From: an uncultured Granulosicoccaceae bacterium | Lineage (GTDB): Bacteria > Pseudomonadota > Gammaproteobacteria > Granulosicoccales > Granulosicoccaceae | Length of the DNA stretch: 64,000 nucleotides | NCBI GenBank assembly: GCA_937930305.1 | Contig: CALGLE010000009.1 | Coordinates: 186,001-250,000 of the forward strand | Direction of reading: 5' to 3' | Notes under the pieces: model-generated | Database searches by the model: none | The model's input: only the letters and a program-made list of their open reading frames with translations | What the model was told of the DNA's origin: nothing | Translations under genes and position numbers: made by a program | Shown here: positions 36,599 to 44,788 of the stretch, in pieces | Numbering within the stretch: the first letter of the stretch is position 1 | How the letters are laid out: each line of letters begins with the position of its first letter

Positions 36599-37660
36599 TT
36601 AGTTTTCGTCTGAACGGGTATGCCCCTTATCCCCCCTATCCTCATCTGAATGCGAAGCGGCCGCCTCAATCAAACCCGTTTTCTTTGCGCGAATTCCTTC
36701 GCCAATATAGGGCCTTACCTTGCCTCGTATGCCGGAGCGTTTAGAACGACTGTTCCGATAAAGCGCTGCTTTGAAATTACGAAAGTGACGCCGAAAGTTA
36801 AGACGTAGGTACATCACACGATGATCATCTTTAACAATCGGGACAAAATCTGCAAATATCGGAAATAATTTAGTTGATAAAAAATTCAATATCACATTGG
36901 GTAAGAAACGCAACACGACGGGTAATAATAAGCGCCACAACCGCGCAATCCAGCGAGCAAGAACCAGCACAAGCTCCCATACTAAATCGAATAGTAAAAT
37001 TGAAACGCCAAGCAAGGTGTGACCCGCAATAACCAATACAAGGCATAAAGTGACACCAAGCACCAGTCGCTTCTGGCGTTCGGTACTTCTCCCCCACCGA
37101 TCAATGACTCGTCCAAAAGCAGAACGCCTTAATCGCGCTGCTACCAATGCAGGAACCCGCTTTACCCCTTTACGTTCACGACCAAACAGCAAATTCAAAA
37201 TAACGCTGATCACCACAAAACGAGCGGTGAAGGAGACGACAAACCTTCCCGACTGGCGAAAGAGTTTTTTTAATGACCAAGCCTTCCAGCCACCTAAATA
37301 CCCAACAACAGCCATGAACATCTCGCCCAACCACCCGCCAAATTTGCCGACCGTGTGCACCCAAATCCACAGCAAAAAGGCCAAAACCCATTTAAACGCA
37401 TGCAGTAAAAATGGTTTGATGAAAAACCAGGTTTTGATTATCGGAGCCAGAAGAGCATCAAGCCCGATCACATAAATGCAGTACCAACTCACCATAAGGC
37501 AAATTGTAAAAGCGGCAATCCAGGGAACAAATATCAGATTAACAAGTCGACGAAACTCGACAAACACTCGACCGAGCGACGCTTTACTAAAACATCGGAT
37601 TAAATAATTCTTTACATCCAATCTACTAAGCAAACATAACGCTACTAGCAAAGAACACAA
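36599..37660 (-). CDS. Hypothetical membrane protein with basic C-terminal tail
   Basis: About 353 residues. Hydrophobic segments lie near 40-70, 80-115, 143-165, 200-225 and 225-280, and a basic, probably cytoplasmic tail follows (RRHFRNFKAALYRNSRSKRSG, ending with Asp/Glu-rich residues). No family is recognised. It overlaps the rhomboid gene end by 35 bases if the ATG at 37660 is used; a TTG at 37621, just after the rhomboid stop, is an equally good start. The order suggests co-transcription with the rhomboid protease. Confidence 0.6.
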   Translation of the reverse strand: MCSLLVALCLLSRLDVKNYLIRCFSKASLGRVFVEFRRLVNLIFVPWIAAFTICLMVSWYCIYVIGLDALLAPIIKTWFFIKPFLLHAFKWVLAFLLWIWVHTVGKFGGWLGEMFMAVVGYLGGWKAWSLKKLFRQSGRFVVSFTARFVVISVILNLLFGRERKGVKRVPALVAARLRRSAFGRVIDRWGRSTERQKRLVLGVTLCLVLVIAGHTLLGVSILLFDLVWELVLVLARWIARLWRLLLPVVLRFLPNVILNFLSTKLFPIFADFVPIVKDDHRVMYLRLNFRRHFRNFKAALYRNSRSKRSGIRGKVRPYIGEGIRAKKTGLIEAAASHSDEDRGDKGHTRSDEN

Positions 37661-38312
37661 GCACCAAAATCAAACCCAAGCCTAACGATTGCGTTGCCAT
37701 CGGGTGCCTCTCAGCGGTGTATACGCCACCGTCTTTAATTTGCTTGCTGCGAACTTGATGTGGCAACACAACCAGCACACCAATCATGAGCAACCCTCCC
37801 ACAGCGCCACCGAGGTGCCCCCAAAAGGAAATGCCGGGAATGATTAATGGAATGGCGACGTTCATAGCCACCAAAATGAGTAGAGATTGATATTGCTTGC
37901 CACGACTGAAGAGTAGAAAGACGACAGCCAAAGCGGCAGCCACTCCCATAACACCACCCGAGGCACCCAGCACGGGTTGTTCAGGCGCGAAAACCACTAC
38001 AGCCAATGCAGCCACAGCGATTGAACCTGCGTAAACCAGGCCAAAACGTATACTGCCTATGGCTTGCTCTAGTTGTTGCCCCAACGCAAACAACAAACCC
38101 AGATTAAACAATATGTGCATTCCCCCGCTGTGTAAGAACGCACTGGAGATGACTCGCCACCACTCGCCATGTGCCACACTCGGGGCATAGAGAACCCCCC
38201 ACTGGGTAATCTGTTGTTGCGTCGCCCCTTGCACGAAATACATAACACCACAAACAACCATAATGCCTAGCGTGGTTGTCGCACCTTTAGGAATAATTGA
38301 TAGCAATGACAC
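37626..38312 (-). CDS. Rhomboid-family intramembrane serine protease
   Basis: A 228-residue polytopic protease. It has WWRVISSAFLHSGGMHILFNLG (the GlpG-like loop and HxxxN helix), the catalytic Ser118 in LGASGGVMG and the catalytic His166 in FWGHLGGAVGG. Six hydrophobic helices are visible. It cuts transmembrane substrates in the inner membrane; the substrate is unknown, although the membrane protein encoded just downstream is a candidate partner. Confidence 0.93.
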   Translation of the reverse strand: MSLLSIIPKGATTTLGIMVVCGVMYFVQGATQQQITQWGVLYAPSVAHGEWWRVISSAFLHSGGMHILFNLGLLFALGQQLEQAIGSIRFGLVYAGSIAVAALAVVVFAPEQPVLGASGGVMGVAAALAVVFLLFSRGKQYQSLLILVAMNVAIPLIIPGISFWGHLGGAVGGLLMIGVLVVLPHQVRSKQIKDGGVYTAERHPMATQSLGLGLILVLVFFASSVMFA

Positions 38313-38352
38313 TAAAGTTGAATCACCTTTTCTGATCTATCGGCATAAGAAC

Positions 38353-38685
38353 TCACAGAAAATCATCACGACGAGGCGTAAAACAATCTATGAGTTCACC
38401 CGGTGCAAGACAAACACAGCCGTGCTCGGCATTAGCTGGGATAACAAAACTGTCCCCACTACCGACTTCAAACTCTTCCCCATCTAAGAAGAATTTAAAA
38501 GCGCCCGACTTGACGTAGGTGGACTGTACGTGCGGATGGCTATGCAGCTTGCCTTCGGCAGCTTTTTGAAATGAAAAGGACACCATCATCATATCGGGAT
38601 GATCAGCCAGCACTTGACGTTGCACACCCGGATCGGATTCGACTTTAGGAAACGTTGACAATGAGCTCTCCTTTAATTCGGACAA
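38353..38685 (-). CDS. kdgF: KdgF-like cupin (unsaturated uronate linearisation)
   Basis: A 110-residue single cupin matching KdgF in length and motifs: LHSHPHVQSTYV gives the metal-binding histidines, followed by GAFKFFLDGEEFEVGSGDSFVIPANAEHGC. KdgF converts 4,5-unsaturated monouronates from pectin or alginate breakdown to linear 5-keto-4-deoxyuronate. It lies 60 bases downstream of a glucarate-dehydratase-like gene on the same strand and beside a lyase/importer cluster, which supports the assignment. It acts in the cytoplasm. Confidence 0.85.
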   Translation of the reverse strand: MSELKESSLSTFPKVESDPGVQRQVLADHPDMMMVSFSFQKAAEGKLHSHPHVQSTYVKSGAFKFFLDGEEFEVGSGDSFVIPANAEHGCVCLAPGELIDCFTPRRDDFL

Positions 38686-38745
38686 TGTTTATTCGATTAT
38701 TTTCATTACAACATATTCTGACCCAGACATTCACTCAGCCAGCGT

Positions 38746-39996
38746 TTACCACCGTGGAACAACGCGTTCATAGTCAGGAATGTATTTACGCATCTCATCT
38801 GTGTCTTCCCTGTCTCGTAAATTTTGTGCCAAATAAAATTCGTGAAATTCAGCCAAGGCAATAGGATCTATTTCAACACCTAATCCAGGCCCTTCCGGAA
38901 CTTGGATTCGCCCATTATCAATTTTCAGCTTGCCGCCTTTGATAATGTCGTGAAGGGTCCACGGGTAATGGGTGTCACAATCATAAGTTAGATTAGGCGT
39001 GGCCGCAGCAACGTGCACCATGGCCGCCAAACTGATACCCAAATGCGTATTGGAGTGCATTGAAATGCCCAGTCCTCCGGCTCGGCAAAATTCGCCCAGA
39101 TGCATAGAACCTGTCGCGCCGCGCCAGTAGTGGTGGTCTGAAAGAATGATTTGCACAGCCCCATTTTTAAACGCTTCAACCACCTGTTCAAATTCAACCA
39201 CCACCAGATTTGTGGCCAGCGGAACTTCCGTTTGTGAAGCCAGCTCCGCCATGGCATCCATTCCACGCACAGGATCTTCCAAATACTCCAAAATATCGCC
39301 AATCGCATCACAGACCCCAAGCGCCGTTGGAACCCGCCATGCGCCCATCGGATCAATACGCAATGGCGATTCCGGGAATGCATCCCGCAACATCTGCATG
39401 GTTTCAATTTCTAGTTTAGGCTCCAGCACCCCGCCTTTCAGCTTAAGCGAATCAAAACCATAGGAATCAACCAACTCCTTCGCTTCATCCACGAGAGCTT
39501 GAGGCGTCATGACTTCGCCAAATAGGTCCTCTCCACGGTAATCCACTGGCTTAGCAAATTTGTAAAACAAGTAGCCACTAAAACCCACGCTGTCCCTGAC
39601 CGCACCGCCCAGTAAATCGCAGACCGGACGCCCAAGAAATTTTCCTTGAATATCCAAAAGTGGAATTTCAAATGCGCTGTAGACCGCGTCCACGACTTGG
39701 TGCTGGGTGAGCATGGTGGGCGCATTGATGCCCCCTGCATTGGGTAACGCAGATTCAACTCGCCGCCGCAGCTCATTGAGATGAAACGGATCTAGCCCGA
39801 TCAACGCATCGGCTGCCTGTCGCATCCCATTTAATGCGCGCGCGCCACCGTAGGATTCACCGATACCGATCAGGCCCTCATTGGTTTCAATCTCAATGAT
39901 GGTGCGAAGGAATACCGCCTGATGAACGCCTTTGGTGTTCACAAGAGGCACATCGGGGATTGCGACCGGAGTTAACCTAACCTGCTGAATTTTCAT
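38746..39996 (-). CDS. Enolase-superfamily dehydratase, glucarate-dehydratase-like
   Basis: A 416-residue enzyme of the mandelate racemase/glucarate dehydratase type. Catalytic Lys185/Lys187 are in KLKGG, metal ligands are Asp215 (RIDPMGAW), Glu240 (YLEDPV) and Asn263 (ATNLVV), and the second acid/base side carries Asp287 (SDHHYW) and a His in MHSNTHLG. Typical GlucD has Asn in the DPNGAW motif; here it is Met, so the substrate may differ from D-glucarate. The ATG at 39996 is chosen because MKIQQVRLTP is the usual start. It sits at the head of a minus-strand pair with kdgF, divergent from the ABC importer. Confidence 0.88.
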   Translation of the reverse strand: MKIQQVRLTPVAIPDVPLVNTKGVHQAVFLRTIIEIETNEGLIGIGESYGGARALNGMRQAADALIGLDPFHLNELRRRVESALPNAGGINAPTMLTQHQVVDAVYSAFEIPLLDIQGKFLGRPVCDLLGGAVRDSVGFSGYLFYKFAKPVDYRGEDLFGEVMTPQALVDEAKELVDSYGFDSLKLKGGVLEPKLEIETMQMLRDAFPESPLRIDPMGAWRVPTALGVCDAIGDILEYLEDPVRGMDAMAELASQTEVPLATNLVVVEFEQVVEAFKNGAVQIILSDHHYWRGATGSMHLGEFCRAGGLGISMHSNTHLGISLAAMVHVAAATPNLTYDCDTHYPWTLHDIIKGGKLKIDNGRIQVPEGPGLGVEIDPIALAEFHEFYLAQNLRDREDTDEMRKYIPDYERVVPRW

Positions 39997-40008
39997 AGTT
40001 TTCCCAGC

Positions 40009-40051
40009 ATTTTTGGCAGAAAATTTCCGAAATAAATTTTCTGCCAAAAAT
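40009..40051 (-). promoter_or_regulatory. Perfect 18-bp inverted repeat in 5' leader of dehydratase gene
   Basis: ATTTTTGGCAGAAAATTT at 40009-40026 is repeated as its exact reverse complement at 40034-40051 with a 7-base spacer. It begins 12 bases before the dehydratase ATG, so on the minus strand it would form a long hairpin just upstream of the ribosome site. It could be a regulator site, a translation control hairpin or both. It lacks a T-run in the place needed for a terminator. Confidence 0.8.
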
Positions 40052-40095
40052 TATGTACACCAGCGGATCAAAAAGATACTATGCACGTAACATTC

Positions 40096-40105
40096 TAGTA
40101 TGCCA
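40096..40105. promoter_or_regulatory. Candidate GntR/FCD operator, ABC importer promoter
   Basis: TAGTATGCCA, inside CTAGTATGCCAACT, fits the TNGTATNCNA half-symmetric form seen for FadR/UxuR-type GntR proteins. The same 9-mer CTAGTATGC occurs at 52114 upstream of the locus's own GntR gene and TRAP receptor. It lies in the divergent region between the dehydratase and the ABC importer. Confidence 0.45.
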
Positions 40106-40188
40106 ACTGATTGTTTTATGCGGAATCCCCAAACCTCCGGCCAGCGCACGGGCTGCAACGTGACTATTTTCTGCAGGAGAAAAACGTA

Positions 40189-41283
40189 ATGTCAGGTGTT
40201 CAGCTCTCCCAATTGGTCAAGCGATATGGCGACATTGAGGTCGTGAAAGCCATCGACCTTGAGGTTCAGCCTCATGAATTCGTTGTGTTGGTGGGTCCTT
40301 CCGGTTGCGGCAAGTCAACCACGCTGCGCATGATTGCCGGGCTTGAAGAAATCTCAGCTGGCAGCGTCACCATCAACGATCGAGTCGTTAACCGCGTTGC
40401 ACCGAAAGATCGTGACGTGGCCATGGTGTTTCAAAACTACGCGTTGTACCCACACCTCAATGTGGCTGACAACATCGCTTTTGGGCTTAGGATTCGAAAA
40501 ACACCCAAAGATGAAGTGGATAGATTGGTGGCAGAGGTCGCCGACATTCTCGGCTTAACGGACTATTTAAAACGCCGCCCTGCAGATTTATCGGGTGGAC
40601 AACGCCAACGTGTTGCTATGGGAAGAGCGATTGTTCGCCATCCAATGGTATTCCTGTTTGATGAACCCTTATCTAATCTTGATGCCAAGCTACGCTCGCA
40701 AATGCGCGCTGAAATCAAACGATTGCACAAACGCCTGGATGTGACCAGCATTTACGTCACCCACGATCAAGTTGAAGCGATGACATTAGCCGATCGAATC
40801 GTCGTCATGAACGATGGCTTGATTGAGCAAGTGGGCACACCGATGGACTTGTTTCTAAATCCCGCCAATACCTTCGTGGCAGGCTTTATTGGCTCCCCGC
40901 CCATGAATCAATTCGATGCACTGGTAAGCGGCAGCCCGGAAGCACCGATAGCAGAAATTGGTGATCAACGGATGGCATTACCCTCTCTGCCCGAACTGTC
41001 AGAGCGTATCGGCTCTAAAGTCACTGTCGGCATTCGTCCCGAGCACGCACAGGTGCTCACGCCGAGTGAACACCTCGTTCATGTTCAACTTGAAATTGTC
41101 GAAACCTTGGGTTCTGAAGCTTTGCTGCACACAACGCTGGAGAACAACCCATTCATCATAAAAACCGAAACAGAAGGCTATTACTCAAAGTTAGAAGAGG
41201 TGTCTGCATTTTCGGTTGATCCGGCTCAGGTCAAGGTCTTTGACATTGAAACCGGACGAGTTTTCGGGCAATCCGGAGCTTAA
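40189..41283 (+). CDS. ABC transporter ATP-binding protein, UgpC/MsmX/AlgS type
   Basis: A 364-residue carbohydrate-importer ATPase. Walker A is GPSGCGKSTTLRMIAGLE, the Q-loop is MVFQNYALYPH, the signature is [17 protein letters not shown], and Walker B is VFLFDEPLSNLDAKLR. A C-terminal MOBE/TOBE regulatory domain starts near residue 240. CAGGAG precedes the ATG at 40189. It is the first gene of an importer operon and would energise the two permeases that follow, as AlgS does in the alginate importer of Sphingomonas. Confidence 0.93.
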   Translation: MSGVQLSQLVKRYGDIEVVKAIDLEVQPHEFVVLVGPSGCGKSTTLRMIAGLEEISAGSVTINDRVVNRVAPKDRDVAMVFQNYALYPHLNVADNIAFGLRIRKTPKDEVDRLVAEVADILGLTDYLKRRPADLSGGQRQRVAMGRAIVRHPMVFLFDEPLSNLDAKLRSQMRAEIKRLHKRLDVTSIYVTHDQVEAMTLADRIVVMNDGLIEQVGTPMDLFLNPANTFVAGFIGSPPMNQFDALVSGSPEAPIAEIGDQRMALPSLPELSERIGSKVTVGIRPEHAQVLTPSEHLVHVQLEIVETLGSEALLHTTLENNPFIIKTETEGYYSKLEEVSAFSVDPAQVKVFDIETGRVFGQSGA

Positions 41284-41286
41284 GGG

Positions 41287-42210
41287 ATGCAGCCCGAATC
41301 CCGAATCAACCGAATAATTCATCACCTGCAACGTGAGTGGCAGATCTATGTGATGTTGTTACCCACCATTATCTGGTTCATCGTGTTTTTGTATAAACCG
41401 ATGTATGGGCTGCAAATTGCGTTTAAAGATTACTCCATCTTTCGAGGTGTCGCCAAAAGCCCTTGGATTGGATTAGAACATTTTGAATATTTGTTCAGTA
41501 ATGATCAATTTATTCGCGCCGTATGGAACACCATAAAAATCAGTGCATTGAATCTTTTGTTTGGCTTTCCAGCACCCATTATATTGGCGCTAATGTTTAA
41601 TGAAGTGTTGCATGCCACTTACAAGAAAACTGCACAGACCATTGTTTATCTACCGCACTTCATTTCATCGGTCATCATCGCTGGCATCGTTATCACCGCC
41701 TTCTCGCCGTCTGTAGGAATCGTGAATACTGTGCTGGAATGGTTTGGTATTGATTCCATTTATTTTCTTACTAAGCCAGAATGGTTTCGACCCATTTTTG
41801 TCGGCACGGGAATCTGGCAAGAGGCTGGGTTCGGCTCCATTGTATTTTTAGCAGCCATCGCAGGTGTTAGCCCATCACTTTATGAAAGTGCGGTCGTTGA
41901 TGGTGCAAACCGCTGGCAAATGATGTGGAAGATAACCATCCCATCGATTCTGCCCACCATCATCATCATGCTGATTATCCGAATTGGCAATATTATGGAA
42001 GTATCCTTCGAGCTCATTATCCTGTTGTACCAACCGGCCACTTACGAAACCGCCGATGTGGTCAACACCTTTGTGTATCGCCAAGGCTTGCAAAACGGTC
42101 AATACGACTTTGCCGCCGCCGCTGGTTTGTTCAACGCCTTGGTCGCCTTTGTGCTGGTGATGGTTGCCAACACCCTGTCCAGACGCTATTCGCGCACATC
42201 GTTGTGGTAA
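41287..42210 (+). CDS. ABC sugar transporter permease, LplB/AlgM1 type
   Basis: A 307-residue inner-membrane permease with six helices. Features are YVMLLPTIIWFIVFLYKPMYGLQIAFKDYSI split over the first helix and loop, the extended periplasmic loop, and the coupling motif ESAVVDGANRWQMMWKITIPSILP. It starts three bases after the ATPase stop. This subclass imports oligosaccharides or uronate oligomers through a large binding protein. Confidence 0.92.
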   Translation: MQPESRINRIIHHLQREWQIYVMLLPTIIWFIVFLYKPMYGLQIAFKDYSIFRGVAKSPWIGLEHFEYLFSNDQFIRAVWNTIKISALNLLFGFPAPIILALMFNEVLHATYKKTAQTIVYLPHFISSVIIAGIVITAFSPSVGIVNTVLEWFGIDSIYFLTKPEWFRPIFVGTGIWQEAGFGSIVFLAAIAGVSPSLYESAVVDGANRWQMMWKITIPSILPTIIIMLIIRIGNIMEVSFELIILLYQPATYETADVVNTFVYRQGLQNGQYDFAAAAGLFNALVAFVLVMVANTLSRRYSRTSLW

Positions 42211-42220
42211 GGGTGAGACT

Positions 42221-43102
42221 ATGTTGAATTGGAATCTGTATTCACGCGGCGATAAGTTCTTCGCCATTGCTGTGTCTGTATTAGTTGGCATGTTCACCAT
42301 AGCCACGCTGTATCCGTTCATTTACATCGCGGCGGTATCGTTTAGTTCAGGGTTTGCCGCACAAGCTGGCAAAGTGGTGCTAACCCCCATCGATGCCACC
42401 GTTGAAGCCTACAAATACATCCTGGTGAAACCTGAGTTTTGGATTTCGTATCGCAATACGTTTATCTACACCATCGGCGGCACCATAGTAAGCATGCTGT
42501 TCATTATCCCTGGCGCTTATGCGCTATCCCGGCCACAGTTGTTCGGTCGCCGGTTTTTTAATTTATTCATCGCCTTCACCATGTGGTTCAACGCAGGGCT
42601 TATACCGTTCTATTTGAACATGCGGGATCTTCACTTACTGGACAGCATGTTCGGCATCATCCTGGCGTTCGCGGTGAATGCGTTCAACATCATCTTATTG
42701 CGTAACTTTTTTGAAGCCATCCCCAGTAGCTTTGAAGAAGCCGCCAGAATGGATGGGGCTAATGAATTTCAAGTACTTTGGAAAGTGTTTATTCCTTTAT
42801 CCAAACCCGCTATTGCCACAGTGACCTTGTTTTGCATCGTATCCCGTTGGAACGGTTTTTTCTGGGCCATGGTGCTTTTGAGTAGTTCAGAGAAAATCCC
42901 ATTGCAAGTTTTCTTACGGCATACGCTGGCAACGCTCAGCGACGATGACGAATTTGCCATTACACAATTAGAGGCCGCGTACAGCGCAGAAACTGTAACC
43001 GCTGCCATAATTGTTTGTTCAATTATCCCGGTACTCTTGGTTTATCCGTGGATTCAAAAATACTTCGAGAAGGGCATCCTTCTCGGAGGTGTCAAAGAGT
43101 AA
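42221..43102 (+). CDS. ABC sugar transporter permease, LplC/AlgM2 type
   Basis: A 293-residue permease with six helices and the coupling loop EAARMDGANEFQVLWKVFIPLSKP. It ends PWIQKYFEKGILLGGVKE, the standard end of the YtcP/LplC group. The ATG at 42221 follows AAGGGTGAG, ten bases after the previous stop. It pairs with the LplB-like permease. Confidence 0.93.
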   Translation: MLNWNLYSRGDKFFAIAVSVLVGMFTIATLYPFIYIAAVSFSSGFAAQAGKVVLTPIDATVEAYKYILVKPEFWISYRNTFIYTIGGTIVSMLFIIPGAYALSRPQLFGRRFFNLFIAFTMWFNAGLIPFYLNMRDLHLLDSMFGIILAFAVNAFNIILLRNFFEAIPSSFEEAARMDGANEFQVLWKVFIPLSKPAIATVTLFCIVSRWNGFFWAMVLLSSSEKIPLQVFLRHTLATLSDDDEFAITQLEAAYSAETVTAAIIVCSIIPVLLVYPWIQKYFEKGILLGGVKE

Positions 43103-43129
43103 ATCAACTAACTCTAATTGGAGGAGCAT

Positions 43130-44698
43130 ATGCGTAAACATTTACTCACAACCGCTATTGCAGCAACACTGGTGTCAAGCACATCAGTTCTGGCTGACAC
43201 TAGCGATTTGAAGATCGTTGAGGGCGACCCGCTTCAGCTGACTATTCAGATGAATCATGCCCGCTATCCGGTGTACAAAGAAGACTGGCCAGTGGAACAA
43301 CAAGCACGTGAATGGACCAACGTTCACTTAAATGATGTAACCGTTGGTTCAAACATGCGTACCGATGAAAATTCGGGCAAAACCGAAGTGCTGAACCTGA
43401 TGTTAGCTTCTGGCGAAATCCCCGATATCGTTGGCTCTAGCCGAATAAAAGATTTCGTTAATCAGTACGGCCCTGAAGGTGCGTTCTTACCGCTCAATGA
43501 TTTAATCGAAGAGCATGCACCAAACTTAAAAAAATACTTCGACGAAAGACCTGAAATTGCGGCTGCTATTTCAGCGGCCGATGGCAAGATGTATTACATC
43601 CCTTACCTGCCCGATGGTAAATACGGCAGAGCCTATTGGATTCGCACCGACTGGTTGAACAAATTAGGGCTTGAAGTTCCACAAACGGTTGAAGAATACG
43701 AAAAAGTACTGCGCGCATTCAAAACCCAAGATCCTAATGGCAACGGTGAAGCTGATGAAGTGCCGTACTTTGCACGTCAGTGGCCAGAGCTGATTCGATT
43801 AGTCACCCTATGGGACGGACGATCTTCCGGTTCTGACACCTATCACGATTTTATGGTGAATGAAGGCAAACTTGAACACCCCTACGCAGGTGAAGGGTAC
43901 CGGGAAGGCATTAAGAATCTCGCTCGCTGGTACGACGAAGGTTTGATTGATGCAGAAATTTTCACCCGCGGTAGCTCCGCTCGTGACTTCTTACTGAGTG
44001 AAAACCTCGGTGGCTCAACTCACGATTGGTTTGCATCCACTTCCGGTTACAACCGATTGTCTGCTGATATCGAAGGCTTTGAGTTCAAAGCGATGGCACC
44101 TCCAGCATCAGTCAGCGGTAAGCGAATTGAAGAACATCGTCGCATTCCCATTAAGCCTGACGGTTGGGCCATAGGAGGCACGAATGAGCACCCCATTGAA
44201 ACCATAAAGTACTTTGATTTCTGGTTCACAGAACCTGGTCGTCGCCTCGCTAACTTTGGTGTTGAAGGCATGCACTACGACATGAAAGATGGCAAAGCGA
44301 TCTTTAAGCAGGAATTCTTAGATCAAGGGCCCGTGAATCGTTCGCTTTATCAAGTCGGTTCACAGCTTCAAGGCCGCGGTTACTTCCAAGACTATGGCTA
44401 CGAAATTCAGTGGTCTAACGAGTTTGCACTGGAAGGCATTAAGTTGTATGACGAAGGCGATTATTTAATCGATCAATTTCTGGGTGTGGCTTTCAATCAA
44501 GATGAGCAGAAAGTCTATGATCGTTTCTGGGGATCAGTTCGTGACTACATGTTAGAGCGTCAACAAGGCTGGATTTTGGGTAATGGCGATGTAGAAGCTG
44601 ACTGGGACGACTACACCGCTCAATTGGAAAAGAAAGGTCTTGGAAAAGTCCTTGAAGTGATGCAATCAGCGTACGACCGTCAGTACGGAAATAACTGA
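43130..44698 (+). CDS. ABC transporter extracellular solute-binding protein, AlgQ/LplA type
   Basis: A 522-residue receptor with signal peptide (RKHLLTTAIAATLVSSTSVLA). At about 200-212 it has DPNGNGEADEVP, the EF-hand-like calcium loop known from the alginate-binding proteins AlgQ1/AlgQ2 and related GAG-binding receptors. The size, over 500 residues, also fits that group rather than ordinary monosaccharide receptors. GGAGGAG precedes the ATG at 43130. It would hand unsaturated or saturated uronate oligosaccharides to the permeases upstream. A perfect hairpin follows the stop. Confidence 0.9.
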   Translation: MRKHLLTTAIAATLVSSTSVLADTSDLKIVEGDPLQLTIQMNHARYPVYKEDWPVEQQAREWTNVHLNDVTVGSNMRTDENSGKTEVLNLMLASGEIPDIVGSSRIKDFVNQYGPEGAFLPLNDLIEEHAPNLKKYFDERPEIAAAISAADGKMYYIPYLPDGKYGRAYWIRTDWLNKLGLEVPQTVEEYEKVLRAFKTQDPNGNGEADEVPYFARQWPELIRLVTLWDGRSSGSDTYHDFMVNEGKLEHPYAGEGYREGIKNLARWYDEGLIDAEIFTRGSSARDFLLSENLGGSTHDWFASTSGYNRLSADIEGFEFKAMAPPASVSGKRIEEHRRIPIKPDGWAIGGTNEHPIETIKYFDFWFTEPGRRLANFGVEGMHYDMKDGKAIFKQEFLDQGPVNRSLYQVGSQLQGRGYFQDYGYEIQWSNEFALEGIKLYDEGDYLIDQFLGVAFNQDEQKVYDRFWGSVRDYMLERQQGWILGNGDVEADWDDYTAQLEKKGLGKVLEVMQSAYDRQYGNN

Positions 44699-44721
44699 TC
44701 AACGATAAGTTGAGTAGGTCA

Positions 44722-44751
44722 AGTCTGGGTGTCGACATCGACACCCAGACT
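44722..44751 (+). terminator. Perfect 13-bp hairpin after binding-protein gene
   Basis: AGTCTGGGTGTCG pairs exactly with CGACACCCAGACT around a 4-base loop. Only a weak T-run (TTTC) follows, so it more likely protects the upstream message or attenuates than fully terminates. The lyase gene starts 38 bases later. Confidence 0.75.
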
Positions 44752-44788
44752 TTCATCCACGAATTATTAAAAGAGAATTTATTTAAAG

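Noticed and set aside
36599-37660. Possibility that this frame is only a shadow
   Set aside because: It was kept as a gene because several clear transmembrane segments and a basic tail are present and no better frame covers this 1-kb region.
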